This document shows positions 39,303-50,195 of a stretch of DNA of 64,000 nt, in pieces. A program made the translations under genes and the position numbers. Below the pieces are notes generated by a model. That model was given only the letters and a program-made list of their open reading frames with translations. It made no database searches and was not told the origin of the DNA. Position 1 is the first letter of the stretch. Each line of letters begins with the position of its first letter. This DNA comes from Mesorhizobium sp. NZP2077 (GTDB lineage Bacteria > Pseudomonadota > Alphaproteobacteria > Rhizobiales > Rhizobiaceae), in NCBI RefSeq assembly GCF_013170805.1, contig NZ_CP051293.1, positions 5,462,001 to 5,526,000 of the forward strand. The letters run 5' to 3'.

Positions 39303-39836
39303 TCAATAGCTCTGAGTCGAACGACGCGCCTTCGTGGCCGCCGGCTGCTCTGCCTGAACATCCGGCTTTGGCGCCGACACTGCTGGCTTGAAAGAGCCTC
39401 TCTTGAACGGCGCCATGCCTTCCCGGGCCAATTCGTCGGCGCGCTCGTTCTCAGCGTGGCCGGCATGGCCCTTGACCCAGTTCCAGGTGACCTTGTGGCG
39501 CCGGTTGGCTTCGTCAAGCGCCTGCCAGAGCTCGCCGTTCTTGACCGGCTTCTTGTCGGCGGTCTTCCAGCCGTTCTTTTTCCAGCCATGGATCCATTTG
39601 GAAATGCCGTCCATGACATATTTGCTGTCGGTATGAAGCTCGACTGTGCACGGTTCCTTCAGCGCATTCAGTGCCGAGATCGCCGCCAGCAACTCCATGC
39701 GGTTGTTGGTCGTCTCGGCCTCACCGCCGGAAAGCTCCTTGGTGGTGCCGTTGAACCGCAAGATGGCACCCCAGCCGCCAGGGCCTGGATTGCCCGAACA
39801 GGCGCCGTCGGTGAAGATTTCAACCTGTTTGCTCAT
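39303..39836 (-). CDS. rnhA: Ribonuclease HI
   Basis: This 177-residue endonuclease degrades the RNA strand of RNA-DNA hybrids. The catalytic residues D10 ([11 protein letters not shown]), E48 ([10 protein letters not shown]), D70 ([12 protein letters not shown]), H124 and D134 ([15 protein letters not shown]) are all present. Residues 1-142 form the normal enzyme. About 35 further residues ([20 protein letters not shown]) make a Pro/Ala/Lys tail often seen in Rhizobiales. The start ATG is 12 bp from the homoserine kinase stop, so it is cotranscribed with thrB and ispH. Confidence 0.97.
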   Translation of the reverse strand: MSKQVEIFTDGACSGNPGPGGWGAILRFNGTTKELSGGEAETTNNRMELLAAISALNALKEPCTVELHTDSKYVMDGISKWIHGWKKNGWKTADKKPVKNGELWQALDEANRRHKVTWNWVKGHAGHAENERADELAREGMAPFKRGSFKPAVSAPKPDVQAEQPAATKARRSTQSY

Positions 39837-39847
39837 GATGCCCCATA

Positions 39848-40810
39848 TCAGGCCAATCCATATTCCGAAGCAGATTTGATTGACCGATGGAACCGCATCC
39901 GCCTGATGTATTCGGTCGGGTCGCGTTTCATCACCAGGCCGCCATCAGGAACGGTCAGCCAGTCGTAGAGCCGGGTCAGCATGAAGCGCAACGCCGAACC
40001 GCGCGCCAGCATCGGCAACGCCGCCTTTTCCTCTGCACTCAAGGGACGCACGCTTTGATAGCCCTCAAGCAGGGCCTTGCCCTTGGTGAGATTGAAGGAA
40101 AAATCCTTCTCGAAGCACCAGGCGTTGAGGCAGGTGGCGACATCATAGGCGTAGAGGTCATCGCAGGCGAAATAGAAGTCGATCAGGCCGGAGAGCTTCT
40201 CGCCCAGGAAGAAGACGTTGTCCGGGAAGAGATCGGCATGGATGATACCCTCGGGAAGGGTTTTCGGCCAGTTGCGCTCGAAATCGGCGAAGTCGGCGTC
40301 GACCTCGGCCGCCAGTCCAGGCTCGACCTCGTCGGCCCGGGCGCGGGCTGCGTCCCAGAGCTTGCGCCAGCCGTCGATGGCGAGCGCGTTGGGACGGGTC
40401 ATCGAAAAATCGGCACCGGCCAGGTGCAGGGCAGCCAGGGCCTTGCCGACCTCGGCGCAATGCGTTGCCGTCGGCCGCCGCAGCGAAAGCCCTTCGAGGA
40501 AGGTGATGATGACCGCCGGCCGGCCAGCCAGCGTGCCTATGACGCTGCCGTCATACGCGGTGACCGGCAGCGGACAGGACACGCCCTTGTTGGCGAGATG
40601 GCCCATAAGCCCGAGGAAGAACGGCAGATCCGCCTTCTCGACCCGCTTCTCGTAGAGCGTCAGGATGTAGGAGCCGGTCGAAGTGTGCAGCAAAAAATTC
40701 GAATTCTCGGTGCCCTCGGCGATGCCCTTGTAGGACAGCAGCTCGCCGACCGGGTAGTGCTTCAGGAAAGCGCCGAGTTCGCCCTCCGCAACGTCGGTAT
40801 AGACCGCCAT
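39848..40810 (-). CDS. thrB: Homoserine kinase (ThrB2, choline-kinase-like fold)
   Basis: This 320-residue kinase makes O-phosphohomoserine for threonine synthase. It begins [20 protein letters not shown] and has the aminoglycoside-phosphotransferase fold: [20 protein letters not shown] for nucleotide binding, a catalytic loop [20 protein letters not shown] and the metal-binding [16 protein letters not shown]. This is the proteobacterial ThrB2 type, not the GHMP-type ThrB. It sits between ispH (5 bp away) and rnhA in the same direction. thrC is about 10 kb away on the other strand. Confidence 0.96.
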   Translation of the reverse strand: MAVYTDVAEGELGAFLKHYPVGELLSYKGIAEGTENSNFLLHTSTGSYILTLYEKRVEKADLPFFLGLMGHLANKGVSCPLPVTAYDGSVIGTLAGRPAVIITFLEGLSLRRPTATHCAEVGKALAALHLAGADFSMTRPNALAIDGWRKLWDAARARADEVEPGLAAEVDADFADFERNWPKTLPEGIIHADLFPDNVFFLGEKLSGLIDFYFACDDLYAYDVATCLNAWCFEKDFSFNLTKGKALLEGYQSVRPLSAEEKAALPMLARGSALRFMLTRLYDWLTVPDGGLVMKRDPTEYIRRMRFHRSIKSASEYGLA

Positions 40811-40815
40811 CTGGC

Positions 40816-41826
40816 TTACGCGGCCCCATTGACGAAGGCCATGTCGGCCGGCGTCAGTTCGACATCGCGCAGTACCCGCATGACCGGAAAATCCTCTGTT
40901 TCGGTGGCCGTGATGGCCAGGTCGATGGTGACATCGAAGCGCTGGCGAAACGCGTCGATGATCTCGTCGACGATAATCTCCGGCGCCGATGCCCCTGCCG
41001 ACAGGCCGAGCGTCGAAATGTTGCCGATGTCATTCCACGGAATCTCGGCGGCGCGCTGCACGAGAAGCGACATGGTGGCGCCGGCACGCTCCGCCACTTC
41101 GACAAGGCGGCGCGAATTGGAGGAATTGGGAGCGCCGACGATCAGATAGAGGTCAGCGCCCGGGGCGGTGTCCTTGACCGCTTCCTGGCGGTTGGTGGTG
41201 GCGTAGCAGATCGATTCCGCCGCCGGCGCCTGGAGGGCGGGAAAGCGGTCCTGCAGCGCGCGGATGATGCCGGCGGTGTCCTCGACTGACAGCGTGGTCT
41301 GGGTGACAAATCCCAGCGCCTTTGGATCGGCAGGTTCAAGCCTGGCGGCATCAGCCTCGGTCTCGATCAGCGTGACCGCGCCCTCCGGCAATTGCCCCAT
41401 CGTGCCGATCACCTCGGGGTGGCCGGCATGGCCGATCAACAGCACATGGCGGCCAAGCCGCTGATGGCGCATCGCCTGCTTGTGGACCTTGGAGACCAGC
41501 GGGCAGGTGGCGTCGAGATAGAACAGGTTACGCGCCTGGGCATCCGCCGGCACCGATTTCGGCACGCCATGCGCCGAGAAGACGACCGGCGACTGCCGGT
41601 GTTCGGCCGGGATTTCGGAAAGCTCCTCGATGAAGACGGCGCCAAGGCTTTGCAGCCCCTCGACGACGTAGCGGTTGTGGACGATCTCGTGACGGACATA
41701 AACCGGCGCGCCATATTTCTTCAGCGCCAGCACGACGATCTGGATGGCACGGTCGACGCCAGCGCAGAAACCGCGTGGCTGGCAGAGCCGGATCGTCAGC
41801 GGAGGCTTGGTGGTTGTCTGAAGCAT
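40816..41826 (-). CDS. ispH: 4-hydroxy-3-methylbut-2-enyl diphosphate reductase
   Basis: This 336-residue iron-sulfur enzyme performs the last step of the MEP pathway, giving IPP and DMAPP. The three cluster cysteines lie in [14 protein letters not shown] (C21), [14 protein letters not shown] and [14 protein letters not shown]. Substrate-binding [15 protein letters not shown] and [11 protein letters not shown] are typical. Full length. It follows the oxidase assembly genes and precedes thrB, a conserved alphaproteobacterial order. dxs, the first enzyme of the same pathway, is at 58-60 kb. Confidence 0.97.
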   Translation of the reverse strand: MLQTTTKPPLTIRLCQPRGFCAGVDRAIQIVVLALKKYGAPVYVRHEIVHNRYVVEGLQSLGAVFIEELSEIPAEHRQSPVVFSAHGVPKSVPADAQARNLFYLDATCPLVSKVHKQAMRHQRLGRHVLLIGHAGHPEVIGTMGQLPEGAVTLIETEADAARLEPADPKALGFVTQTTLSVEDTAGIIRALQDRFPALQAPAAESICYATTNRQEAVKDTAPGADLYLIVGAPNSSNSRRLVEVAERAGATMSLLVQRAAEIPWNDIGNISTLGLSAGASAPEIIVDEIIDAFRQRFDVTIDLAITATETEDFPVMRVLRDVELTPADMAFVNGAA

Positions 41827-41924
41827 TAAATCCTGGCCGGTTCGTCAGCGCCGAAATGAGGCGCCTACCCCTGTTCTGTCAAGAGCGGGCCCTGTCAAGG
41901 GTGTCGGTAGAAAGGCGCGCGCGT

Positions 41925-42680
41925 TCATTCTTCTTTCGCGGGACGGCGAAGCCGCAGGATGAGCACGGCGGCGAGTGCCGCGGCAAGCCCATACCAGGTG
42001 ACGGCATATTGCAGATGGCTGTTCGGCAGGTCGATTATGGTGACGCCTCCGACCGGCAGACCGCCGGGATTCGGCGTCTTGTCGGCGTCGATGAAGATCG
42101 GCACCAGCGTGAACCCGGCAGGCAGGCCGGCACTGGCCGCCATGACGTCGCGGTCCTTCCAGTAGAAGATGTTCTTGGCCACGTCATTGTCGGGAAGCAT
42201 CATCGACGGCTTGGCCGGCAGCGGATTGCGGGCAAGCCCAGTGATGGTCACCTTGCCTGTGACCTGCCCTTTGGCCCGCTTGGCGGGATCCTTCAGATCA
42301 TAAGGTATGAAACCACGATTGATCAGCACGAAGCGGCCATCGTCGAGGGCAAGCGGCGTATAGACGTTGAAGCCGGCATCACCCTCCCAGGTCGCGTAGA
42401 AATGGCGTTCGCCTGAATGGAGGAACGTGCCGGAGACCGTGACCGGCGTGTAGTCGACGTCCCCCGTCGAGGCGAATTCCTTCTCGACCTCGGCCAGTGG
42501 GCGTGGCGCCGAGCGGGTACGCTGGTCGATGGTCTGCAGGAGACCTTCCTTCCAGTGCAGGCGCTGGACCTGCCAGGTGCCGAGCGCCAGCAGGATCAAA
42601 AGCAGCGCCAGGCCAAGGCCAAGCAGCAACGCCGATCGTGGCCGCGAACGACCGCTTTCTTTGATGGACGCCTCGCTCAT
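41925..42680 (-). CDS. SURF1-family oxidase assembly protein
   Basis: This 251-residue inner-membrane protein starts at the ATG at 42680, overlapping the DUF983 stop by 4 bp (ATGA). Two helices (ALLLGLGLALLLILLALGTW near the N-terminus; YGLAAALAAVLILRLRRPAK at the end) flank a periplasmic domain. Family motifs are present: GTWQVQRLHWKEGLL, ATWEGDAGFNVYTPLALDDG and RFVLINRGFIPYD. SURF1 assists heme a insertion into cytochrome oxidase subunit I. Its place behind ctaE and ctaG fits. Confidence 0.93.
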   Translation of the reverse strand: MSEASIKESGRSRPRSALLLGLGLALLLILLALGTWQVQRLHWKEGLLQTIDQRTRSAPRPLAEVEKEFASTGDVDYTPVTVSGTFLHSGERHFYATWEGDAGFNVYTPLALDDGRFVLINRGFIPYDLKDPAKRAKGQVTGKVTITGLARNPLPAKPSMMLPDNDVAKNIFYWKDRDVMAASAGLPAGFTLVPIFIDADKTPNPGGLPVGGVTIIDLPNSHLQYAVTWYGLAAALAAVLILRLRRPAKEE

Positions 42681-43063
42681 TCGCCGCGATCCAGCCGGCC
42701 TTCCGCCGCCTTGTTGGCATATTGCAGCGTGAGCAGCACACCCTTGATCAACCGCAACGCCGTCAGGCACAGCACCAGGGCCAGTGGAATCCATATCAAC
42801 AGATGCAGCCAGAGCGGCGGGCTCAGCGTCACTTCCACCCAGAGCGCCAGGCCGACAATGATGAAGCCGATAATCAGGATGACGAAGACCGCCGGCCCGT
42901 CGCCGGCATCGGCAAAGGAATAGTCGAGGCCGCAATTGACGCACCGTTTGCCGACGGTGAGGAAGCCGGAAAACAGCCGCCCCTCGCCGCAGCGCGGACA
43001 GCGGCCATGCAGGCCGGCCGAAATCGGATCGATCGGAGGCCAGATCGCCTTGTCGTCGCTCAT
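42677..43063 (-). CDS. DUF983 protein (oxidase-cluster zinc-ribbon membrane protein)
   Basis: This 128-residue protein has an N-terminal zinc-ribbon-like domain with two cysteine pairs (CPRCGEGRLFSGFL and CVNCGLDYSFAD) followed by two membrane helices (AVFVILIIGFIIVGLALWVE, LLIWIPLALVLCLTALRLIK). DUF983 proteins almost always sit in aa3 oxidase operons of Alphaproteobacteria, so a part in assembly or metal handling is inferred. It overlaps the SURF1 start by 4 bp and begins 3 bp after a 55-codon ORF. Confidence 0.9.
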   Translation of the reverse strand: MSDDKAIWPPIDPISAGLHGRCPRCGEGRLFSGFLTVGKRCVNCGLDYSFADAGDGPAVFVILIIGFIIVGLALWVEVTLSPPLWLHLLIWIPLALVLCLTALRLIKGVLLTLQYANKAAEGRLDRGE

Positions 43064-43066
43064 TGC

Positions 43067-43234
43067 TTACCGCTCGATCTCGATCGGTGTGCCGTCGGCC
43101 ACCATTGCCCAGATTTCGTCCTTGCCGTGATCCGTATCCGCAATGCCGGCCTCGGTCCAGTCGACCAATTGAAGCAGCCGACCACCAGCAGAAACCCCCC
43201 AGGCCGGCCAAGGACCCCATCTATCGGCTATCAT
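43067..43234 (-). CDS. Possible 55-aa small protein in the oxidase cluster
   Basis: An open frame of 55 codons reads MIADRWGPWPAWGVSAGGRL, then LQLVDWTEAGIADTDHGKDE and IWAMVADGTPIEIER. It ends 3 bp before the DUF983 start codon. Codon use follows the cluster and the last two thirds look like a genuine folded, acidic peptide. No clear Shine-Dalgarno precedes the ATG, which lies about 15 bases after the ctaE terminator hairpin. I recognise no family. It may be a real small protein or the 3' remnant of a larger gene. Confidence 0.5.
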   Translation of the reverse strand: MIADRWGPWPAWGVSAGGRLLQLVDWTEAGIADTDHGKDEIWAMVADGTPIEIER

Positions 43235-43247
43235 CGCGCCGAAAAGA

Positions 43248-43279
43248 AGAAGGCGGCCACATCGCCGTGGCCGCCTTCT
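43248..43279 (-). terminator. Hairpin after ctaE, intrinsic-terminator-like
   Basis: A 13-bp perfect stem (agaaggcggccac, 43248-43260, pairing with 43267-43279) encloses a 6-base loop. On the transcript of the leftward ctaE gene it is followed by a short U-rich run (uucuuuucgg). It should stop or reduce transcription into the DUF983-SURF1 genes. Confidence 0.75.
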
Positions 43280-43312
43280 CGAATTCCCCGGATCGCTATC
43301 AGCAGACCGGTA

Positions 43313-44194
43313 TCAGTGACCTTCGATCACCGCGCCGACCGATCCCCAGACATAGATCGAGGCGAACAGGAACAGCCAGACCACGTCGACGAAGTGCCAG
43401 TACCAGGCGGCCGCTTCGAAGCCGAAATGCTGCTTGGGGGTGAAGTCGCCCTTCATCGCCCGGATCAGGCAGACCAGCAGGAAGATGGTGCCGATGATGA
43501 CGTGGAAACCGTGGAAGCCGGTCGCCATGAAGAAGGTGGCGCCGTAGATGGAATCCTTGAAGCCGAACGGAGCGTGCATGTACTCGTAGGCCTGCACCAT
43601 GGTGAACAGCATGCCGAGGCCGACCGTCAGCACCAGGCCGTTGATCAGGCCCTTGCGATCGCCATGGATGAGCGAATGGTGCGCCCAGGTGACCGTGGTG
43701 CCGGACAGCAGCAGGATGATGGTGTTGTAGAGCGGCAAATGGAAGGGATCGAGAACTTCCATGCCCTTCGGCGGCCAGACACCACCGGTAAATGTGTGGC
43801 GCGCGTAGTTCTGGACCTCGCCGGAAAAAAGGCTGGCGTCGAAATAGGCCCAGAACCAGGCGACGAAGAACATCACTTCCGAGGCGATGAACATGATCAT
43901 GCCGTAGCGCAGATGCAGCGACACGACCCGCGTGTGATGGCCCTCATGCGCTTCCTTGATCGTGTCCGACCACCAGGCGAACATGGTGTAGAGGACGATC
44001 ACGACGCCGATGAAGAACAGCCACGGATTGGCGATGTTGACGCCGAAGATCGGGAAGGTGCCGCCCTTCAGGTACTCCATCAAGGCGACACCGCCAAAGG
44101 CCATGACAAGCGCCCCTATCGAGCCCAGGAAAGGCCACGGACTCGGGTCGACGAGATGATAGTCATGCTGTGGTTTTGCGTGCGCGTCTGCCAT
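43313..44194 (-). CDS. ctaE: Cytochrome c oxidase subunit III
   Basis: This 293-residue membrane subunit of the aa3-type oxidase has seven helices. Conserved segments are [20 protein letters not shown] at the start, [38 protein letters not shown] with the proton-related glutamate, [16 protein letters not shown] and [18 protein letters not shown]. The final helix is [17 protein letters not shown]. Length is normal. It lies 1 bp from the ctaG stop and is followed by a terminator-like hairpin. Confidence 0.97.
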   Translation of the reverse strand: MADAHAKPQHDYHLVDPSPWPFLGSIGALVMAFGGVALMEYLKGGTFPIFGVNIANPWLFFIGVVIVLYTMFAWWSDTIKEAHEGHHTRVVSLHLRYGMIMFIASEVMFFVAWFWAYFDASLFSGEVQNYARHTFTGGVWPPKGMEVLDPFHLPLYNTIILLLSGTTVTWAHHSLIHGDRKGLINGLVLTVGLGMLFTMVQAYEYMHAPFGFKDSIYGATFFMATGFHGFHVIIGTIFLLVCLIRAMKGDFTPKQHFGFEAAAWYWHFVDVVWLFLFASIYVWGSVGAVIEGH

Positions 44195-44195
44195 A

Positions 44196-44831
44196 TCAAC
44201 CCCCGAGATTTGCTTCGGTATTGGAAATTGTCTTGCTGCTGCCCTGGACCGGTTCCGAGGAGGCGACCGGTTTGGTCTTCTCGACCGGGAACATCGTGTA
44301 GGACAGGGTGATCGTCTTCACGTCCTTCAGTTCCGGCACATTGACGATATCGGGATCGACGTAGAACAGGACCGGCATGTCCAGCGCCTCGCCGGGCTTC
44401 AGCGACGTATCGGTGAAGCAGAAGCACTCGACCTTGTTGAAATACGGGCCAGCCAGTTCCGGCTGCACGTTGAAGGTGGCGCGGCCGGTGACGGGGCGAT
44501 CGAACTTGTTGGTCGCCTGATAATGCGCCTGCACGGTCTCGCCGATCTTCATGGTCATCGAACGCTGGACCGGCTGGAACTCCCACGGCACGCCGGCAAT
44601 ATTGGCATCGAAGCGCACTGTGATCTCACGATCAAGCACGCGGCCGGCATACTGCTTCTCGGCACGCTGCGTCTTGCCGCCATAGCCTGTCGCCTGGCAG
44701 AACATCTTGTAGAGCGGCACGGCGGCATAGGCCATGCCGATCATGCCGGTGAAGAAGGCAAGGCAGACCGCCGCGACGATGGCGTTGCTGTTTCTGCCGG
44801 CCGGCTTTTTGGACACCTCGACGCTCATCAC
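44196..44831 (-). CDS. ctaG: Cytochrome c oxidase assembly protein CtaG/Cox11
   Basis: This 211-residue copper chaperone for the CuB site has one N-terminal helix ([20 protein letters not shown]) and a periplasmic immunoglobulin-like domain. The copper-binding CFCFTD motif appears in [20 protein letters not shown], and [18 protein letters not shown] is also diagnostic. The first ATG overlaps the stop of the small coxF-like gene (44828-44831). It stands between that gene and ctaE, the canonical order. Confidence 0.96.
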   Translation of the reverse strand: MMSVEVSKKPAGRNSNAIVAAVCLAFFTGMIGMAYAAVPLYKMFCQATGYGGKTQRAEKQYAGRVLDREITVRFDANIAGVPWEFQPVQRSMTMKIGETVQAHYQATNKFDRPVTGRATFNVQPELAGPYFNKVECFCFTDTSLKPGEALDMPVLFYVDPDIVNVPELKDVKTITLSYTMFPVEKTKPVASSEPVQGSSKTISNTEANLGG

Positions 44832-44992
44832 ATCGTGCCCAGATTGTGGCCGAACTTGACGATCGTTGCGATGTAGAAAATGACGACCAGCACCGCAAGC
44901 GCCACGCCAATGGCAACCGAACGGCTGCGCTGGGCCTTCTTCTGGCGGTCGGTCAAGGTGACCGTTTCGAGCTTTTCCTCAACCATGGTCAT
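44828..44992 (-). CDS. CoxF-like small membrane protein (54 aa)
   Basis: The frame encodes [20 protein letters not shown] followed by [20 protein letters not shown] and [14 protein letters not shown], that is, a short basic cytoplasmic end and one transmembrane helix. Its ATG overlaps the ctaB stop and its stop overlaps the ctaG start, each by an ATGA quartet. This is strong evidence that it is translated. A single-helix protein at this place is typical of alphaproteobacterial oxidase operons (CoxF or subunit IV-like). A role in oxidase assembly is inferred. Confidence 0.85.
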   Translation of the reverse strand: MTMVEEKLETVTLTDRQKKAQRSRSVAIGVALAVLVVIFYIATIVKFGHNLGTM

Positions 44993-45933
44993 ACCCCACC
45001 CATGGCAAGCGCGCGTTCGACGACGCTGTCGGCCAGGTAGGCAGCGAAGATGGCGAAGAGATAAAGCAAGGAATAGGCAAACAGCGCTTTGGCCGGCTTC
45101 ATGGCGCGGTCGTCGTCGGCCATGCCGAGCACTTTCCACGCATACCAGACAAAGCCAACGCCCAGCAGCGCGGCAGCCACGCCATAGATCGGCGTGGTGT
45201 AACCGAGCAGCCACGGCAGCACGCCGACCGGGGCCAGCACCAGCGCATAGGCGAAGATCTGACGGCGGGTCGACGCCTCACCGGCGACATTGGGCATCAT
45301 CGGTATGCCGGCGCGCCCATAATCCTCGGACTTGAACAGCGCCAGCGCCCAGAAATGCGGCGGCGTCCACAGGAAGATGATCAAGAACAGGATGATGCTT
45401 TCGAGGCTGACCGACCCGGTCACCGCGGCCCAGCCTATGACCGGCGGAATGGCGCCGGCAGCACCGCCAATGACGATGTTCTGCGGCGTCCAGCGCTTCA
45501 GCCACATCGTGTAGACGACGGCATAGAAGAAGATGGTGAAGGCCAGCAGGCTCGCCGACAGCCAGTTGACCAGAACGCCGAGCGTCATCACCGACAGTAC
45601 CGAGAGCACCAGGCCGAAAGTCAGCGCCTCGTGCGGCTGGATACGGCCGGACGGCACCGGACGACTGGCCGTCCTGGTCATCACCGCGTCGATGTCGGCG
45701 TCGTACCACATGTTGAGCGCGCCCGAAGCGCCAGCACCGATGGCAATAGCCAGGATGGCGATCACCGCCAGCAGCGGGTTGATGGTCACGGGTGCGGCGA
45801 CCAGCCCGACAAAGGCCGTGAACACCACCAGCGACATGACGCGCGGCTTCAGCAGGGCGAAGAAATCGCCCGCCGTCGCTTCCGACATGCGGAAGCCCGC
45901 TTCGTCAATGCTGGTTTCGTTGACTAGGGCCAT
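44989..45933 (-). CDS. ctaB: Protoheme IX farnesyltransferase (heme O synthase)
   Basis: This 314-residue UbiA-family membrane enzyme adds a farnesyl group to heme B. Prenyl-diphosphate binding motifs are present: [20 protein letters not shown] (first Asp-rich motif) and [20 protein letters not shown] (second). About eight to nine helices are seen, beginning [20 protein letters not shown]. It follows ctaD, separated by a strong hairpin, and overlaps the small coxF-like gene. It provides the precursor of heme a for the oxidase. Confidence 0.96.
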   Translation of the reverse strand: MALVNETSIDEAGFRMSEATAGDFFALLKPRVMSLVVFTAFVGLVAAPVTINPLLAVIAILAIAIGAGASGALNMWYDADIDAVMTRTASRPVPSGRIQPHEALTFGLVLSVLSVMTLGVLVNWLSASLLAFTIFFYAVVYTMWLKRWTPQNIVIGGAAGAIPPVIGWAAVTGSVSLESIILFLIIFLWTPPHFWALALFKSEDYGRAGIPMMPNVAGEASTRRQIFAYALVLAPVGVLPWLLGYTTPIYGVAAALLGVGFVWYAWKVLGMADDDRAMKPAKALFAYSLLYLFAIFAAYLADSVVERALAMGGV

Positions 45934-45962
45934 GCGTACTCAGTCCATCATTCCGTTGGCCA

Positions 45963-45986
45963 AAACCGCCGGCGGGCCGGCGGTTT
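45963..45986 (-). terminator. Intercistronic hairpin between ctaD and ctaB
   Basis: The arms aaaccgccgg (45963-45972) and ccggcggttt (45977-45986) pair perfectly around a 4-base loop. It sits 21 bp after the ctaD stop and 29 bp before ctaB. It could reduce read-through or protect the ctaC-ctaD mRNA end, which would give higher levels of subunits I and II. No long U-tract follows. Confidence 0.55.
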
Positions 45987-46007
45987 CGTATTCGAGCGGG
46001 AGCCGCC

Positions 46008-47675
<1,668 letters not shown>

Positions 47676-47698
47676 CTAAATCTTGCTAACCCGCGGCA

Positions 47699-48598
47699 TC
47701 AATTGCCGGCGGCCGCTACCTTGTTCTGGCCATCGACCTCGGCCATCAGCGTCTTGTTGGCGCCGGGCAGATCGGTCTTGGCCGCGGCCAGCCAGGTCTT
47801 GAACTGCGCGTCGGAGACGACACGAATGGCGATCGGCATGAAGGCATGGTCCTTGCCGCAAAGCTGCGAGCATTGACCATAATAGAGGCCTTCCTTCTCC
47901 GCCTTGAACCAGGTTTCGTTGGTGCGCCCGGGTACAGCGTCGATCTTGATGCCGAAAGACGGCATGGCAAAGGAATGGATTACGTCGGTCGCGGTGACGA
48001 GCACGCGCGTCATCGTGTTGACCGGCACCACCAACTCGTTGTCGACGGCGAGCAGGCGCGGATAGACCTTGCGATCCTCCTTGCCGGCCTTGGCGCGATC
48101 GCCATCCTGGAGGATGGCCGAATTGAAGGAGAGCGTGTTGTCGGTCTGGTATTCGTAGTCCCAGTTCCACTGGTTGCCGGTCGCCTTGACGGTCAGCTTG
48201 GCTTCTTCCGGTGGGGTGTACTGCGCGGTCAGGAGCTGGAACGAGGGAATGGCGAGGCAGAGCAGGACCACGACCGGGCCGACGGTCCAGATCACCTCTA
48301 TCAGCGTGTTGTGGCTGGTCTTGGAGGGAACCGGGTTTGCGCTCGCGCGGAATTTCACGATGCAGTAGGCGAGGAGAAGCAGCACCAGAATGGTGATCGG
48401 GACGATGAACCACATCGTGTAGTTTCCGAACCACTCGATCTGCCGCATCATGTCGGTCGCCGGCGCCTGGAAGGTCGTCTCCCAAGCCACGGGCTGATCG
48501 GCATGGGCGGACGTGCCGGCGAAAAACGCGGTGGCAGCACAAGCACCCAGAAACTTGGCACTGGCTAGAAACCTGGCGTCTGCTAGGAAATTTCTCAT
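47699..48598 (-). CDS. ctaC: Cytochrome c oxidase subunit II
   Basis: This is a protein of 299 residues when started at the ATG at 48598, which has a gaggg ribosome site. A leader (ASAKFLGACAATAFFAGTSA) is probably cleaved after HA, followed by two helices (MWFIVPITILVLLLLAYCIV and WTVGPVVVLLCLAIPSFQLL). The CuA domain has its ligands in YYGQCSQLCGKDHAFMPI plus the upstream DVIHSFAMPSFGIKID, and the aromatic electron-entry patch GNQWNWDYEY. First gene of the oxidase operon. The long upstream frame to 48934 looks non-coding. Confidence 0.96.
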   Translation of the reverse strand: MRNFLADARFLASAKFLGACAATAFFAGTSAHADQPVAWETTFQAPATDMMRQIEWFGNYTMWFIVPITILVLLLLAYCIVKFRASANPVPSKTSHNTLIEVIWTVGPVVVLLCLAIPSFQLLTAQYTPPEEAKLTVKATGNQWNWDYEYQTDNTLSFNSAILQDGDRAKAGKEDRKVYPRLLAVDNELVVPVNTMTRVLVTATDVIHSFAMPSFGIKIDAVPGRTNETWFKAEKEGLYYGQCSQLCGKDHAFMPIAIRVVSDAQFKTWLAAAKTDLPGANKTLMAEVDGQNKVAAAGN

Positions 48599-48974
48599 CG
48601 CCCTCTTCGTCTCCCAGTTCCTCGCGGCTGTGCCAACGAGAATAACGAACAATGCCGGGACGGGAATCCCGACAGTCTCAAGGTGGTTCAAACCATACTC
48701 TTTTTCCCTCCGCAAGAAAGGAGCGGAGGAAACTGTGCGGCATTTTTGCGCGCAAGCTGGCATGGCCCTTCCGGGGCAGCGGCCAGGGCCGGGAATCGCG
48801 TGTGCTCGGCGAGCCGCCCGCCTCAGCCCGGCGGGGTGTGCGAAGCGTCGTAATTCAGGCGAATTTGGCAGGGAAAAGCGCGGCATCGCCTGTTTCGGGA
48901 CAGTTCGACCGCGGTCTCGTCCTTTACTTGGCATTGGCGCGGCTTAAAGTGCCGTGATTCGCAATGGAGCCGTC
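48599..48974. other. Divergent promoter region between ctaC and the ialB-like gene
   Basis: This 376-bp non-coding stretch should contain the ctaC promoter (leftward) and the promoter of the exported protein (rightward). A small inverted repeat cgggac-gggaatcccg lies near 48658, and cctccgcaagaaaggagcggagg near 48712 forms a hairpin with 7-bp arms. I found no RNA gene or protein fragment. Confidence 0.5.
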
Positions 48975-49535
48975 ATGAACTCTTGGCTTTCGGGACTGAG
49001 GCATACGAGACAGGAGCTTTCGAGAGCACTGGCGAAGGCCGTGTTTCTCGCCGTCTTGTCCGCGGCCGGTCTGTTCGTCACCGGTCAGGCCAATGCCGCC
49101 CAGCCGAGCGGCACGGTGCGCTCGACGCATGGCGCATGGTCGATCATCTGCGACACGCCGGCGGGTGCAACCGCCGAACAATGCGTGATGATGCAGAATG
49201 TCGTCGCCGAGGATCGTCCGGAGATGGGACTGTCGGTCGTCGTGCTGCGCACCGCCGACAACAAGGCCGAGATCCTGCGCGTGCTGGCGCCGCTCGGCGT
49301 GCTTTTGCCGAACGGGCTCGGCCTCAATGTTGACGGCAAGGACATCGGCCGCGCCTATTTCGTGCGCTGCTTCCAGGATGGCTGCTACGCCGAGGTCATC
49401 CTCGAAAAGCCGCTGCTCGACACGCTGAAGACCGGAACATCGGCGACGTTCATCGTCTTCCAGACGCCAGAAGAGGGCATCGGCATCCCTGTCGACCTCA
49501 AGGGTTTTGCCGACGGCTTTGCCGCCCTACCCTGA
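48975..49535 (+). CDS. Invasion-associated locus B (IalB) family exported protein
   Basis: This 186-residue protein starts at ATG 48975, preceded by ggag. After a charged leader (MNSWLSGLRHTRQELSRALA) a long signal segment (AVFLAVLSAAGLFVTGQANA) ends at a good cleavage site. The mature domain is the IalB fold: GAWSIICDTPAGATAEQCVM, VLAPLGVLLPNGLGLNVDGK and YFVRCFQDGCYAEVILEKPL, with four cysteines likely forming disulfides. In Bartonella IalB is linked to erythrocyte entry; in free-living rhizobia several paralogues exist with unknown envelope roles. Confidence 0.88.
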   Translation: MNSWLSGLRHTRQELSRALAKAVFLAVLSAAGLFVTGQANAAQPSGTVRSTHGAWSIICDTPAGATAEQCVMMQNVVAEDRPEMGLSVVVLRTADNKAEILRVLAPLGVLLPNGLGLNVDGKDIGRAYFVRCFQDGCYAEVILEKPLLDTLKTGTSATFIVFQTPEEGIGIPVDLKGFADGFAALP

Positions 49536-49611
49536 GAGCAGGACGCTTGCGAAATAACCGGTTCTGACGCAGAATTCCTGGGGATGCGGGGTTTTGGCGG
49601 TGGGGATCATC

Positions 49612-50079
49612 ATGCGCTCGTTTTCGTTGCTTTTATCCGCCGGTCTGATTTTGACCGGCGCGGTTTCCGTTGCGTGGGCAGAAGACGCCGAAATCATCAC
49701 CGCGCCGGATCCGGCCGCAATTCTCGACATTGCGAAAGGTTACGGCTCGGCCAAGCTGGACAAGGATGACGGTGGCGACCCCATGGTCTCCGGCCGGCTC
49801 GAAGGAATGAAATATGTCATCTACTTCTATGGCTGCGAAAACCATGAGAAGTGCAAATCGATCCAGTTTTCCTCGGGCTACACCGACGCCTTCACAGCTG
49901 AACAAGCCAATGAGTGGAACAAGAAATTTCGCTGGGTCAAGGCGTTTTCCGGCGACGGATCCAACTTCAAGATGGATATCAGCTTCATCGGCGGCATCAC
50001 CAAGGCTAACCTTGAAGAAGATTTCTCGAACTGGGATTCGATGACCACCAACATCAAGGACTTCATCAACCAAAAGTGA
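49612..50079 (+). CDS. Exported YbjN-domain protein
   Basis: This 155-residue protein starts at ATG 49612 with signal peptide MRSFSLLLSAGLILTGAVSV, cleaved after AWA. The mature part shows a YbjN-like alpha/beta domain: ILDIAKGYGSAKLDKDDGGD, MVSGRLEGMKYVIYFYGCEN, SIQFSSGYTDAFTAEQANEW and WVKAFSGDGSNFKMDISFIG. YbjN proteins resemble type III secretion chaperones in fold, but their role is not established. It is an exported version with two cysteines (CENHEKC). It follows the IalB-like gene after about 75 bp. Confidence 0.82.
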   Translation: MRSFSLLLSAGLILTGAVSVAWAEDAEIITAPDPAAILDIAKGYGSAKLDKDDGGDPMVSGRLEGMKYVIYFYGCENHEKCKSIQFSSGYTDAFTAEQANEWNKKFRWVKAFSGDGSNFKMDISFIGGITKANLEEDFSNWDSMTTNIKDFINQK

Positions 50080-50195
50080 CGCCAGCGGCGTGTCGGCGTG
50101 CGCATTTGCCCTGACATCGCGTCGGGGCGATTGTCTCGGCGCGGCTTCGCGCCTACATCGTGGGAAACCAGCTCTCCTCCACGAACGGATGCGCC

